DNA of 64,000 nucleotides from Scortum barcoo. Lineage: Eukaryota; Chordata; Actinopteri; Centrarchiformes; Terapontidae. The stretch is taken from NCBI GenBank assembly GCA_023238725.1, contig CM041531.1:19624643-19688642 (forward strand). The letters are read 5' to 3'. This document shows, in pieces, positions 25,811 to 39,090 of the stretch (positions are counted from its first letter, which is position 1; each line of letters opens with the position of its first letter). The position numbers and the translations under genes are program-made. The notes under the pieces were generated by a model that was given only the letters and a program-made list of their open reading frames with translations, did not search any database and was not told the origin of the DNA.

Positions 25811-28177
25811 AACAGTAATTCAAAGGCTGTCTACCTGTCCTGGCACAACATTGACAAGGACCTCACTTTGAGAGCGTGTCTCTGTGAGCAGAAATGTGCT
25901 GCTCATTGTTGTTATACAAGCACTCAATCAAATACAAAAAGGTTTGTTTCTGACTTTTTTTCATAAGAGCTAACCTTTAACTTTGGCAATGTGCAATGCG
26001 GTGCACATACAGGAGGAGACAGTATAATCAATGTGCGCTCTTCACAGAGGAAATAAAGTGTTTGAGCAGTGTTTTGAATAAAGAAAGAAGAAAAAAACTT
26101 GGAGAGTTTTCTTTTCCTCCAAATTAATGTTGACAATGAGGAAATGATGCTGTCCAAAGAAATCAGAGGTCAGCTAGGGAAAGGACATGTTCACATGATC
26201 CATTTCATATCTTTCTATAGACAGTTTTTTTTCTGTGAGCACTTTTGAAGAAATCTACAAGGAAAGGGGTAGAAGTTGGTAAGCCATGCTATTATCTTAT
26301 CACAGGTGTCTCTGCTCCAAGGTAAAGCAATCATGTTGAGGACAGAGCTAGAAAACAGGAAGCTACTCTCTTCAGACGGACTGTAAATTGAGATGAACCT
26401 ACTTGAGATGAACTCCTAATCAGCCACCAGACACAGACAATCTCTCTGATGACTGGTGAAGGGTATTCATTGGAGAGGAGTTTAACATCATTGCGTCTGA
26501 TTGACTGGGCTCTCAACCACTGTGGGTTAAGGGGGCTCCTGGGGTTAGCCTGGTCAGACAGAACAAGAGAGAGCAGGAGACAGAGACAGAAGGAGAGGTA
26601 GAGGAAGAGGGAGAGAGGGCCCCTCAGTAAATGGGCAATCTGTAGAGAGTTGTACAGCAGTCTAATGGAGCCTCATCGCAGCCAGTCTGTCAGTCAGTCA
26701 GGTGAAACAAGGTCTAACGGGTTCCTAATGAAGACAGCTTCACACCGAGTTGTCTTGAAACTGCCCAGCTAAAAAGCAGACACACTTATTATCCATCTTC
26801 CATACGGTGGAATATTGCCCACTCAAAGTCACTAACAAGAGCAAAGGAAGATCCAACTTTAAGACAGAGGTAGCCGACAACAAATTTTGTTCGTTCTCTT
26901 TGAGATGAACGTAGCTGAGAAACAGCACAGGAGAGGGAGCACTGTTGCACCGTACAGATGTAACTCAGTGGTAGACACAAGGCTGCAGGCTACATGCTGA
27001 AGGTAATTACAGCTGTGCTGATACAGACAGTGCACAGAGTAATACACAGACATAATATACAACTGTTCTAGTGTTTTAATACTGTACATCACCACTCTGA
27101 AATAATGTCTTGTTTAATAAAAAATACAGAGACTCTTACATGACACCACTAATATAAGTCATACATAGCTCTAATATAAAGCTTTTTTTTTTTTTTAAAT
27201 ATTGCTTTCATTTTGCATGGTAGGCTGCACCAAACTATAAGAGAGGGCATTAAATATATAAATTACTGCAGTTTGCAAATGTTTCCCCAATCTTATTAAT
27301 AATACAAAACCATGACATTGCTCAACTGATTCATTAAATATGCATATGCACATTGGGATATACAGTTTCCACAGATTTATAAACCATTCCCTAGAAAAAA
27401 GAAAACAGTGCAGTGGGCCAAGAGGGGATTTGGAAGATAATTGAAAGACAAAACTGGAGGTGGATAAAACAATAAAAACAGAATTATACTACTTTTTTGC
27501 ATTAAAAACATCATCTATCACACAACTGCCAACTGCAATAAAAACTCTTTTCAGACTATTTTTAATCCACACCTGGAAGATTTTGGACAAATATACAAGT
27601 TGAACTCTTTACTTCTTCACATTACCACTGTAACACTATCAAGTTTACCTCAAGACAATAAATAGAAAGAACAACAGGTCAGGGTTTAGAGTTGTAAAGA
27701 CAGAACGAAAGAGGTTATTCATGGTGCTTATGAAGATTTCCCCTGATACTGTGAAGTCCATTTTACAAAAATTTTACAAAACACAAAAAATTAGAAATGC
27801 TTTTAGGTTAGTGTAGGGACAGTAAAGAAACTGGAGAGCCAGTCATCCCCACTGTCCATCCCAGCCCAGTAGCATTGCCTCAGGACACAGCCTCTGGGTG
27901 GCCTCTAACCAGGCCTCGGCCTGCCGTCTCTACAGTAAGTGCTCTGTCACGAGGCTGCCAGGGGCTACAGCATATGTCACCAAATCCCTGGCGTCTCCGC
28001 CATGGTAAACAGAGGCCCTGCTAATGGAGGCATGATTCTCTGTATGTATGTATGTATGCCTGTCTGTGCCTCAGACTGACCTTCAGCTGGGCCGCACCTC
28101 CTCACTGCCAAATGGCTTCATGGCTGGGTGACACTGCACTGCCTGACTCGCTACATGTGAGAAAAAGAGAGATGGGT

Positions 28178-28213
<36 letters not shown>

Positions 28214-29589
28214 GAGATAAGGACACCTCCTCATCTCTCCTTGACCTCAGAGATCAGAAAGAGAAATTGTGTCCAGATTCCAGACCACAACGACACAAGT
28301 GTGAACTGTTCATCACATGTGGAGTCAAATAGTGTTTGTGCACATGCAAACAGGTTTACATACCTTAATATACAGTAGACAGTCATGGATGAGCAGTACC
28401 ATGTTTGTGAGAATGTTTTGTGTGAATGTCTGGTATATCAATTGTGTATTAAAAATTCAAAACCTTTGCCATGACAAAAGGTGCTATTGACAGTTTTATA
28501 AAATTGTTTTGTTATTTTGTAAAATGTAAAACTGGGGCAGGGATGCAGCTGTAGAAGAAGCTGAACAGGTTGAACAATATTTATTTTGCAGAGAAAAAAG
28601 TGTAAGGTTTGGCAGACTGTAAGGACACTGCGTGGACAGTTGTACTCTGGTTTAGCTGGTTTTAACTCTGCCCCTCAGTATTATGATCACTTGCTATAAT
28701 CGCTGCTGGTGTATTTTCATTGTTCGACATATAAACTCAATCTTTACACATAATGACAGGCTTCTAAGCCGTCCACCTATGTGTAAACAGTCTGCAAAGA
28801 CTGCTGAGTGGAAACTGCTGTGCTGAGGATCTGACCGTAGAGCCTTGGCAAACAAACCTTTCCATGTATTTATTTGTGTTGACTTTGTTTGTACTGAATG
28901 CATGCCTGCAGCCAGTCAAGCATGCCATTGCCCACGCGGTAACCTATGTACCAAAACACAATCATAGAGCGAAATACTTTTAATAGACGCTTGGCACTTC
29001 TTTCCCTCACAATGGCCAGTGCCCCAGTCTGTGCCTGCCATTCTGCGGGCATCTAACATAATTACAGGGCTTTGTAGGTTTGTATAGGAGTATAGGGGGC
29101 TAGATAAAGCCGTCATTACTGTACACATACACTGTCGACACACAACCCCAGAGCTGGGTACAAAGCAATCACTACAGCTGTATTATCTTTCCTGTACAAG
29201 TCTATAATTAGTTTCCCCCTTGTTACAAAGTAGGCATATGTTTCATGGAAGAATGAAAAGAAACAGATTACTTCAAACCTTAACCCTGTCCTATTTCTCT
29301 GAGATAGTTTTATGGCAGGCGAAGATAAGAGGAGAGCTACAGGGAGGGACTTTATAATGTGTCTCAGTATCAGGGAGTATGAGGGGAGTTCAGAAGCAGA
29401 GTGGAATGAGGAGCCCGGGGCTTATGTCTTCAAATCACAGCTTTCCCAAGCACTGTGTCTGCTTTATAACAGTGAAGACGTTAGAGGGACGGGAATTAGT
29501 TTTGACAGTGTACATTCATAGATGCTCTTACAGCATGTGTGTGTTCATTACACACACCCAATAATAATATCAATAACACCAGCTTATGA
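25811..29589. other. Intergenic, no gene seen
   Basis: A GA-rich patch lies at 26565-26620, a T14 run near 27183, a TATG repeat at 28041-28058 and a GA run near 28188-28206. The GC-richer 27840-28020 segment may be regulatory, but the evidence is thin. Confidence 0.5.
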
Positions 29590-29900
29590 TATCTCTTGTG
29601 GCTTCTGTCCAATATGGAGCAATTATTTTACAATACACTTCCCCCTTCATATCTACAAGGTATTTTAGGAGTGAAGGGGTTTATGCTGGTATCCATAAAA
29701 CATAAAGGGGTCACATTTAATTGTGAGGGAGAGAGGAGATGAGACTAGACTAATTATCTTTATAGCCTGACGGCAATATTTTATTTAACTTTGCTATGGT
29801 GGCCAGTGGGCAGTGGACATGAGAAGATTTACTCCTTGGGGGTGCAACTGGTTTTCATGGCAGCTATGACTCCCAATCAAATGTCAAAATAACAACAGTA
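29590..29900. promoter_or_regulatory. Candidate conserved regulatory element
   Basis: Non-repetitive, with GGAGCAATTATTTTAC, CACATTTAATTGTGAGG, GACTAATTATCTTTATAGCC and CTATGACTCCCAATC. Called by texture alone. Confidence 0.3.
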
Positions 29901-32439
29901 ATATACAGATGTGATGTATTCATTCTTCATTAGGTTTGTTCTCATGGGCAAAATACAAAAGGCAACTATACTACTATAATTCCACACAGACATATTTGTC
30001 ATTGCTCTAATTTTCTCTTTCTGCTTTCAGGCTGCAAAACTAGTGGCCTGGTTTATGGCTAATGCAGCTCTAACACTAAGAAAATGCCAAGAGACCAGGA
30101 CAGGGAGGCATTCGGGGGAAGACGAGGCTGAAAGAGAGTGAGGATAGGAGAAGGGGAAAAAAAACACAGAAAAATAAATTGAGTGAAACACCCAAGAACA
30201 GAAAAGAGGGCGGGAGAGTGGTGTCATGGGAGCTGAGAGAGGCTAGTGCCATGCTATTGAGCGCCTGGAAGAGCACAGTCTCTGATTTCTTCCCTTTCTG
30301 CTTTTTTCCCTTTCAAAGAGCACTTGAAAGCTCTTCTGAGGTATCGAGCAGGTGGGAGTGGATGGTGAGGCGGACTGGGGGCCAAGAGTGGGCTGGTCTG
30401 GTTAAAGCAGCTCCCACTTTCTCCATCCGACGCACAGAAAGTGGAGGACTCAGAGGTCCAAAGGCCCAGTGGCCCAGAGCTCCAGCCAAGCGTCTCTGAG
30501 GAGCCTTCAGCCGGGCAGAGGTGGAAATTGGAGGCGTGAGGCTGGGCACCCAGGATGAAGGCCAACCACAAAAGCTGCCTAAAAAGTATCCACGCTTCGA
30601 AATAGGAGAACAACACTGATACATATGTCAAAAGATAGTACCTTGGCATTTGGATTCTTTTTGCAAACAGAAATAGCAAAACATTTGACACTATTTTCCC
30701 TGTAGTTTTGATAACAACAGTGTTTAATATGCCATTTTTTAACTTGCCAAGTCTAAGATTCCTTCTGTATTGTTCTTGTACTCAGTGTGAAGAACCCTAA
30801 ACTTAGAGAATAAAATATTCTATTTAAACAATACTGATAACAAAATATTGATGTCAATATAGTCAACATCTGAATATGTAAATGTAGCATACAGTATATT
30901 AACCCATGTTAATTAGTGTCCTGCATAACAGTGCTTAATTAAAACAGGTTTGAAGGCAGTATTGACTCAATCCAGTTTTTTTTTTTTAAAGTTTGCACTT
31001 TAATATGATTGATCAAAACAGAAGCAAGCCTTTGAACGCTCTGTCATCTGGGAGTAACTTCAAACAGTATCAATTATAGAAATCGGCTCAGAGGAATGAA
31101 GTCAATTCCCTATCAATAAAGTATTCAGCGGGAATCACCAGGAGATTAAGAGAGAGATGAGCCAAGAGCAAACCCACATGAGTGCCTAAATCTACTGCAT
31201 GGTGGATGCTCCAGTAAACTAAGTAGCTTCAGATGATCAAACAGGAAGTATTCTAATCAAACACTGCACAGAGTTAAGGTAGCAGGAGCTGTTAATACAG
31301 TGTTAACCTCCGGAGAACTACTTTCAAGCCTTGACTGAAATGTACTGAGATGTGCCACTATAGTTTCACAATTACTCTGCTAACACTGTATATACTGTAT
31401 ATTGTTGTGCGACTAATCCAACACACTAAATAAATCAATCAGTGCAACCTGGGAAGACTACACAGAGCTCAAAGAGAAACATGAATGGTAGAAATAGGCC
31501 TCCTGGGTGGCAAAATTATACAGTATATTTCAAATTATATTGGATATTTCAAACACTTTAAACGTCACAATAATTAGAGATGCACCAATATGAAATCTCA
31601 GGGCCAATAATAATAATAACCGATCATTATTTGTGTGCTCTGGCTGAAAGAAAAATGCACAAGTGAAAAAATGTAGAAAACGGTTATATATTTTTAAACT
31701 GACAAACTTGGTTTATTTTTGCATGTGTAGACAGCAGGTTTCTGCTGGTAAAGCAGAGAAGATGTCGCATTTCTGCACATTTACCTTATGTCTGCTCAAC
31801 AAGTGTTTGAAAATTGGCCATTCTGTCTCCCACACTGTAGGATTTTTATATCACATACTGAAAACGAGCAAGCAGGAATCACCGTCAACTCAAGTCCATT
31901 TCATTCTCTCTGCTGTGGTCTTGTGCCAACAGGTACGACACAGAGCAGAGGAGAGAAAGGGGAAAGGCTGAGTTTTAGAGCTGCATCCCTAGTTTGCAGC
32001 ACACTGCGTATTATATTTAAAAGAAAACTAGTGTACTGTACTGTACTTTTAACTGTTTACCAAAAACTCCTAAGTTTGACTGCTGAACCAAAAAAGAAAA
32101 AAAGTTGACTCCATCTGCCAGTCTATCAGGCTGTTTGCAAAAAAAAACCCTCAATCTAAATACAACATGTTCTATTTGAATTTAAATAGGTCTCTGACAC
32201 AAAGAAATAAATGCATTTATCTTAAACTCAGGCTTGTTAAACAATTAAGGGTAGCTGTTATCTGATGGATACAAACCAACAAACAACAGACAAAAGTAAA
32301 ATTACAGATATACATACACACCCTCACTCGTATGCATGCATTTAAGTGTGCACCCACTCCTCCACAGTATCAGTGTTTCACTGTATAGATCTATTGACAG
32401 AGCCATGCCATATCAATGACACCTTCAATCTTTACAGGC
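29901..32439. other. Intergenic with a degenerate hAT-like repeat
   Basis: Apart from the element at 31575-31991, this is AT-rich sequence with unrecognised frames. A 145-residue minus-strand frame at 30254-30691 overlaps others and matches nothing I know. Confidence 0.5.
31575..31991. mobile_element. Degenerate hAT-like non-autonomous element
   Basis: The left end, TAGAGATGCACCAATATGAA, then GGGCCAATAATAATAATAAC and CGATCATTAT, resembles the GATGCACCGATAT start and GGCCGATA interior of common fish hAT-type repeats. The right end, GCTGCATCCCTAG, read in reverse gives CTAGGGATGCAGC, a match to the left tip. No eight-base target duplication was found. The frames inside resemble no transposase. 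Confidence 0.4.
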
Positions 32440-33140
32440 CCTTCTCCCTGAGCCTCTGTTGCGACACAATCATTACAAATTGATTGCAAAATAGCTAACA
32501 ATCATGATTAAATCATTAAATTCTTGTCTACGCTTCAGAGAATAGGGAGAAAATTAACTTCCCACCAACCTCATTTTTTTCCGAACACGAAATAATGATT
32601 TTCTGCCAGTCTAATTACAAAGCCAACATCTGATCAAGCCCGCATCCAGAGGGGATTATCACATGCACCAGTATTAGACCTCATTACCAGCCTGAGTGCA
32701 GAATTATTACATCTTGTAATTGGATGGTGAGATTTATATACAGATCAGGCCGGTTTCTGTAAGATTGTAATTACAGGCTTCGTTGGTTAGCCACTTATCA
32801 CTCAGCGGTGGAGTGCAGGAAATCAGCGCGTTGAAGAGCATTTCATTAATCCCTCACCCTGTCGGCGGGGGGAAACGCTGTACCTTCCATGTCTGTTTTA
32901 GGGACAACAGCATCATCCGCACATGAAACAATTCATCACCCCCTCTCCTTCGCCCCACACCTGGTCAGAGAAGCCCTCGGTTTGCTGAGCTTTTCAGTGA
33001 ACAATCCTGGAAAATTTGTCTGAACAAACCATCCATTTTTATTGTTGACTGAGCCCCAGTAATTTTCTAATTACCCTAGATATGCATGTAGAATATGCCC
33101 TTAACAGAGGCATCAAGCAGCACCTTATTTCAGAATTAGC
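32440..33140. promoter_or_regulatory. Candidate conserved enhancer, dense homeodomain cores
   Basis: One of the most enhancer-like stretches of the window. It carries CAATCATGATTAAATCATTA, AATAATGATTTTC, GTCTAATTACAAAG, CTTGTAATTGGATGG, GATTGTAATTACAGG and TTTCATTAATCCC, spaced through complex, repeat-free sequence. No frame of note crosses it. Conservation is assumed, not measured. Confidence 0.45.
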
Positions 33141-33989
33141 TTGCTAGGGTTAACAGGCTAAAGGCTCATTACACTGCAGCCATGTGTGTATGAATGGATG
33201 AAAATGTATGTCCCATTCATTTTCATCCATTCATTCAGCTTCACCAGTGCAAACAGCCCAAAGACCACGGTATCTTCCCCCTCTCTCTGTGGGCAAAGGC
33301 TGCTCTAGTTGCCTTTAGCTTGTGTAAATTATTGAACACACTTTCTCCCCCTTTTTTTTCTTAAGGAGGCCCTTAATTAATGGACCGGGACGCTTGTTAA
33401 ACACCTCACTTTCCATGGCACAAATCTGCCAAGTGTGATTAGACAGGGGCAGCGTGCTCCAGCTCATCAGTCGAGCAAAAGAGTGAGATAGAGAGGCTTC
33501 TGCAGCCATCATCATCACTCCTCATCACAACTCGAGCAACGGCTGCTCTACTTACAAACAGGTCACTCACGATAAACCAAAGTAAATCTGCTCTGACAAT
33601 GTCAAGCTCTGACACCTTTTACATATGGTAATAAATTGAAAATGGGACTGAGGCAAATCTTGAGGAAAATGAAATGAAAAATGACAGAGGGAGGAAAAAA
33701 CGCGAAATGTGTGTTGTAACATGGAGCTGATGGAACACAACTCATTTGCTGTCCGCCATCCTGCAACTCAGCAAGAAACGCCTTGATCCACGTGTCAGGG
33801 TGACACTGGCGGGGGGAGAAAAAAAAAAAACGAAAGCATCAGCACCTCTTCACAGTTAACACCCATACAACTTACTTTCTCTCTGCATATCACCGAGCCC
33901 TCCCCTGTAACAATCAATACAGGCCTACATTTTATGAGACAAGGAGTTAACTTGTTCAATTATGCCACAGACAGCTCTATTCTTTTGTA
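33141..33989. other. Intergenic, no gene seen
   Basis: Apart from the hairpin at 33190 and an A run near 33820, no gene or repeat was recognised. Parts may belong to the flanking regulatory islands. Confidence 0.45.
33190..33234. repeat. Perfect 17-bp inverted repeat
   Basis: ATGAATGGATGAAAATG at 33190-33206 and its exact reverse complement at 33218-33234 are parted by 11 bases. The stem is shorter than a usual microRNA precursor. Confidence 0.85.
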
Positions 33990-34110
33990 ACAAGTAATCT
34001 GAGTAGTGAAATCAATACTGACAGGCTCACGGCACGCTAGCTAATTTCATATTACCTCCAGCCAATGGCGAAGCAGCTCGTAATGGAGCTGTAGTTCCAC
34101 TTCATTATAA
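33990..34110. promoter_or_regulatory. Candidate conserved element
   Basis: Short complex stretch with AAATCAATACTGACAGG, GCTAGCTAATTTCATATTAC and CTTCATTATAAG, followed by CA-rich filler. By eye only. Confidence 0.33.
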
Positions 34111-34619
34111 GAAAGGAGGGGGGGATCAATACTAGCACAGACGCACACACGCCCACGTTAACACACACATACACGCGCAGGCAAAAAGGTCTGATTTTCC
34201 ACACATTGACTAACACAAACACATACGGGCAGAGAGGGCAACTCTGCTACTTCACAGCCCCCAAGGGGCTACACAGAGCTGTCTGATGCAGGGCAGATGG
34301 GGTGGGGGAGCGGAAGGGGGTCCAGGGTCATAACCCTCCCCAAAATAAATTACACTTCCACTCATCAGCAAACATGCACACACAAACACAAGCGCTCACA
34401 AATACACGCCTCTCTTTTTTTCAAACTGTCAAGCAATCATCAGGGAAATATCCCCATTTTTATTCACAGATCTTGCTTTAAGAACACACACACATGCACA
34501 CAATTAACACTTGACTTCCTCACAACAAGGTCATAATCTGATTCAGAGGTTGACTACTGAGAGGGAAATGGAAAAAGAAGAAGGCAGAGGGGAAAAAAAA
34601 AATAAAATATGGGAGGATA
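34111..34619. repeat. Degenerate CA-rich stretch
   Basis: Scattered ACACAC and GCACAC motifs, with an A-rich run near 34590. No gene. Confidence 0.6.
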
Positions 34620-35430
34620 ACCTTCAGATGATGGATCAAGTCTTTGACCTCTGCAGCTAATTACAAATTAAACTCCATATCTTCTTTTGTAAAAAAAAAA
34701 AAATCTCCATATCTTTTTACCCATTATTGTTATCACTCTGTAGGATTAGCTGGGGACTAAGGGGATGATGTTGTCTAAGCCGATGTCAACTGTACAATTA
34801 CCCAACTCATCCATCCCTTTCCAAGAAAAATAAGACACTGTAGATTAAGACAAGCCGTCTTAAGAAAGAATGGGGATGTAAAGCCTTTGACAATTACTAA
34901 GTACACATGGCACAGGGTGACGATTGCTCTTGGTAAACAAACTAAATACTCATTAGACTTAACTCTGACATTCCTTTTTTCATAACTTCCTATTATGCAA
35001 TTTGGATTTATTGCACTCATTAATAATCTTTACCAGGTTAGGCTACAAACACCATGACAGCAGCATCATTTAGCTTTAGTAAAGAGCACCCGCTGAACAG
35101 ACGGCTACGAGAGAACACATCTCAACTGCGTTAGGCAGGAACCCAATTAAATGCATTTTAATCTAAATATCCCTCAATATGCTTTATTGTTCTCCTTTAA
35201 TTTCCTTGCCACTATTCCATATGGAGCTCCAGTTATCAAGCAGACAGGCTTTATGAGCCCGACAGAGTTGTGCAACACTGGGGCTCATCAGTCCTCAGCC
35301 ATTAACAGGCTGGCAATGTCTCAGCAACAGGGGGCACAGGCCTGTAACAAATGCCTGGCTTTTGGTGGAAGCGCATTAAGGACTCAGCTACTCACCAGAG
35401 ATATCCAACAATTATTAACAATTAGGTGAA
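34620..35430. promoter_or_regulatory. Candidate conserved enhancer block
   Basis: Includes GCAGCTAATTACAAATTAAA, CTCATTAATAATCTTTACC, CCCAATTAAATGC, CCATTAACAGGC, GCGCATTAAGG and CAATTATTAACAATTAGG. A 92-residue open frame at 35151-35429 is unlike any known protein and probably chance. Confidence 0.42.
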
Positions 35431-37309
35431 CACAGCATCCATCACATGCAGAAATGAGAGTTTGGTTGTGTAAAGTTTTAATGTGCGGATCATTGTGAGG
35501 TTTGCCTTATTAGGACCAGAGAGAATCTGCTAGTTGTTCCCAGTCACTATACGAGTGTTGATTACAGATGTATAAAGCACATATTTTATGATGCACATGC
35601 TCCTCAACTGCACTGTTGCACAACCTCCTTGTTCAGATACAATAATAATAAAACAATAGATTTCGATTTTGTTCTCTTTATGATGATTTTATCAGTGCAA
35701 GGCAACTGTGCCTGAATTCAGCTATATGAACGCGGCTGTTGTTTGAGGAAAGGATCAAATCAGCAAATTTGGGGATGTAGGGTGTGTAAGCAAGAAAGCT
35801 GGCTGAGCAGACTCTTTTTTTTTCCTGACGGAGGAGGAAGCGGTTTTGCTTAAACTGATGTACATTTCAAACATCCAATACAGATACAAGTCATTTTTGA
35901 CAGGTCAAAACACAAGATAGATATCTCTAATTGTATATTGACTAGAATAAATAAAATAAGATAAATGTCTAACTCGTCTCTTCATGATCTAAGAGTTCTT
36001 TTTTGGTTATTGGTGTAATATGAGAAAATTGGCAGTTTTCTACTAAATTAAAATAAGGTTTGCAAGTGGAAACAATTATGTAAGTATACAAGTAATAAAT
36101 ACAAACCAGCCAGTCACAGTACCTTTAAGATATATGCAATTACAATGTGACAGGTGAAGAAATCCGTGACCTGAAGAAATGTGTGATGAAAGAGAGTTTT
36201 GATGCTCAGAAATATCATGAAGATTGTTCATTTACTATATCCTGGAATAGACCAGATGCCAGGGGCACAAATCTACAGATCTGATACTGCACTGCAGTAG
36301 TAATGTGAAAATAACCTACATGATCGTGTATTCTCAAATGCATTTGAATAGTCTGAACCATAATTCATGAAGCCTATGAATGAAGAGAATTGTCTCTTTG
36401 CATATGCAGCTTATTTTCACAGGACAACATGAGAATCAACTAAACTGCATTCCAATATGCTTTGTCCACTCTGCTCCAACTTTTTCGCTCTGGTACTGGC
36501 AGTTCACAGCTGTGAAGAATAGACTGTATTTTTTGAAAATGCATTTATTGTTCTTGCTGTTTTATACATGTAGGCCCTGATTTAATCATATTTTAGTCTT
36601 TTTCCATGTTGCAGAAACAAAGAACAAAAATATTTTCATTCTGATCTTTCTTCATGCTTCAAAAGGAACGTTTAGCCACCTCAGCCAGCTATACCAGGAG
36701 GACATAACACATGTGAAGGTTCAAACTGCATCCTCCTCCCAGATCGTAACCTTTTTCCGCACAGGTGCCCCAACCAACCAGGTGGAGTCGCTGATGCAGC
36801 AACTTGGATGTGATCCCGCACCACCTTCCCACCTGCATATACTGTCAACTGGGTGCAGAGCCAAGCCACAAAGCACCACTGCCAGAAACTGAAAATGTAC
36901 CCTCTGTGGTTCTGGGATTTTTCCTTTGGTACCCATGTGCCTCCATTTCTCATCATCTTATAACAAAATCTAATCCTAGAGCTAAAGGGAACAAAGAACA
37001 AGTCATGTTTACTTCTGAAAAATGTATATGCTTTCATAAACACGTATCATTAATGATCTAAATTAATAAATCTATAAGCAATCTAATTTAAAATTGACTC
37101 TTAGGTTATGATAAATCCTCAGGTTGCATTGTTGATTAGATAAATACAGAATAGAGTAAATCATGAATGCAGGTGAGTTTTCAAATACAGCTGAGACATA
37201 TAGGAAACAGGATGAATCACCTTGTACGAGACTATGTGCATGCAAGTGAGACGGAGACAAAGAAACAGAGACAGGCAGAGCGGGAGTTCAGAGATTGAAG
37301 ACTCCGACT
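35431..37309. other. Intergenic, no gene seen
   Basis: AT-rich. Overlapping frames lie on both strands at 36680-37060, in GC-richer sequence that may be an old repeat; I could not assign it. Confidence 0.45.
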
Positions 37310-37699
37310 CACTCTCACCCATTTTCACCTCCCATTATCTGATTAGCCTCCCATTTCTTCCCCATCAGTGCAGTGACCTGGATTCCGGTAGGATAGTGAT
37401 GGTCAGCCAGGGCGGGGTCTGGTGAGAGGGGCCAAACCATTTGGGGGTGGCGGAACCATAAATCAGCAGCAGCGGGAGAGAAGAGTGAGGGGGATTTATA
37501 AAGATGTTGTGCTAGGCCAGCCCACTTGTGGACACTGTGATGAATTCACAAGCACATTGCCAAGGCAAACTACTTCATTATACCATGGCCCAGTGGTCAT
37601 TAATCTCCCTAGGAGGCCAGCATCCTGGGGGATCGCCAGACCAGAGAATTTATTCAGGCCTGGAGGTACCCATTTCATTAGCCATTCAATCTGTTCAGT

Positions 37700-37700
<1 letters not shown>
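37310..37700. promoter_or_regulatory. Candidate conserved regulatory block
   Basis: Contains CCCATTATCTGATTAGCC, GGTCATTAATCTCCC, TACTTCATTATACC and CCATTTCATTAGCC in complex sequence, ending at a CT microsatellite. Confidence 0.37.

Positions 37701-37705
<5 letters not shown>

Positions 37706-37730
<25 letters not shown>
37706..37730. repeat. CT microsatellite
   Basis: About twelve CT units with impure flanks. Confidence 0.9.
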
Positions 37731-38094
37731 CCATCCCTCTCTCTGTCTCTTCTTGCCATCACCAGAGTTTATATTATCTAATAAATAGTAGCTCAATTTC
37801 TCCTCGTGGGTTGTCTTTATTATAACAAATTACACACAAAACATTCTCCCAAATGTTGACTACTGACATGTTATACACATCTGACTTCAGTTGAGTTTGT
37901 ATTACCAAAGAGTATTTTGGTTTGTATAACCATTCATGTTTACATGCACTAATGCATCATATCTGATGATGACAATACACCATGGTTTATGCGCTTGTAT
38001 CAATATGACAGTTATTACAGTGAGCAGAGCCTTTGTCTGCATTTGTGTAGCTGCACTGCGGGTCCAAGTGCTGCAGCAAGTTCAGGTGCAACAG
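37731..38094. other. Intergenic, no gene seen
   Basis: AT-rich linker. A 164-residue frame starting at 37936 runs on to 38430 and resembles nothing known. Confidence 0.5.
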
Positions 38095-38275
38095 CCTCAT
38101 GACGAGGAGGTGAGGCAGAGTGGCGACGGGGGAGAGATTCCCAGAGGTAAACTCTCAACTGGCTACTTCGGTCCCGTAATGGTGTCATTACTGGGGGCAA
38201 GTGCTGCCGGCCCAACATGTTATGGGAGGGCCAACATCCAGAGATTACTTATTAATGCTGGGGTTCCTTATTCCA
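38095..38275. promoter_or_regulatory. Candidate conserved element
   Basis: Complex GC-richer stretch with CCGTAATGGTGTCATTACTG and GATTACTTATTAATGC, including an ATTA/TAAT inverted pair (GTAATGGTGTCATTAC). Confidence 0.33.
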
Positions 38276-38969
38276 CACACACATCGAGAAAACAAATATG
38301 CTATCCCCTCTGTCTATTACCGCGATCAAACAGATGCACCTGGACACAGAAACACAGCTGCATGACAGTGTGGGTGCACACAGCAACACACACGCTTCAA
38401 GGTGAACCAGGGTTACCAGTGACATTGTGAATTCTAAAGGATATCAATATTTATCTTCAGTCCGGGCTTGCTAAACAATTCAGGTTAGCTGTAGTGGCAT
38501 TATGTGAAAATGCCAATTGGTAACACTGTGTCAGACACAGGCGCAAACACAAACACTTATGCATATTATTCCTGTCTGACATGCGCAGACACACACCGTC
38601 TCGCTATCCCTAACACGCAGCCCAGGAAACATTCACATGAAATACATTGCAGTGAATCCCTTGCATGTTGTGAGGTCTGTAACACCACCGTGTCGACCAA
38701 GTGCACTAGCATCCTCAGCCTGTTATCATGTGATCAGACCTTGCATCTAAAATGTAGGGAAGGCTTCATCTTTCTATGTTCCCTCGCTCCTCTCCCTGAA
38801 GGGTTTAACCATATATATATGTGGAATAATTTCATCAACCACGCTGTATCCCGGTGGACCCCTTCCACTTTAAACACTTAACGGGTTAAATAAATAATGA
38901 CGGCTTGCGCACTGTGTGTGTGTTAACGTTAACGGCACCAGCCACTAGCCCCGGGTCCTACAGCAGCAG
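38276..38969. other. Intergenic, no gene seen
   Basis: CA-rich scraps and an ATATATAT run near 38811. The frame at 38504-38881 is unrecognised. Confidence 0.5.
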
Positions 38970-39090
38970 GAGTCCTTAAAGCGAATAATTTGCTTCCGCT
39001 CAGGCCGCCACACTGTAGCCATTCGCCAAGCAGATTATGGGCCTTTAAGTAGCAGCCAGGCCTGAAATGTGACTCTAGGGCTCACGGGCT
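38970..39090. promoter_or_regulatory. Candidate conserved element
   Basis: Complex sequence with GCGAATAATTTGCTTCC, GCAGATTATGGGCC and TTTAAGTAGC. By eye only. Confidence 0.28.

Noticed and set aside
35324..35336. GCAACAGGGGGCAC as a CTCF site
   Set aside because: Two mismatches in the core, weaker than the site at 41477.
36660..37060. Overlapping frames and GC-richer sequence that might be an old retroelement
   Set aside because: No reverse transcriptase, tRNA-like head or repeat ends were recognisable, so no mobile-element call was made.
37936..38430. 164-residue open frame on the + strand
   Set aside because: No recognisable domain, no promoter or splice context, and part of it lies in a candidate regulatory element.
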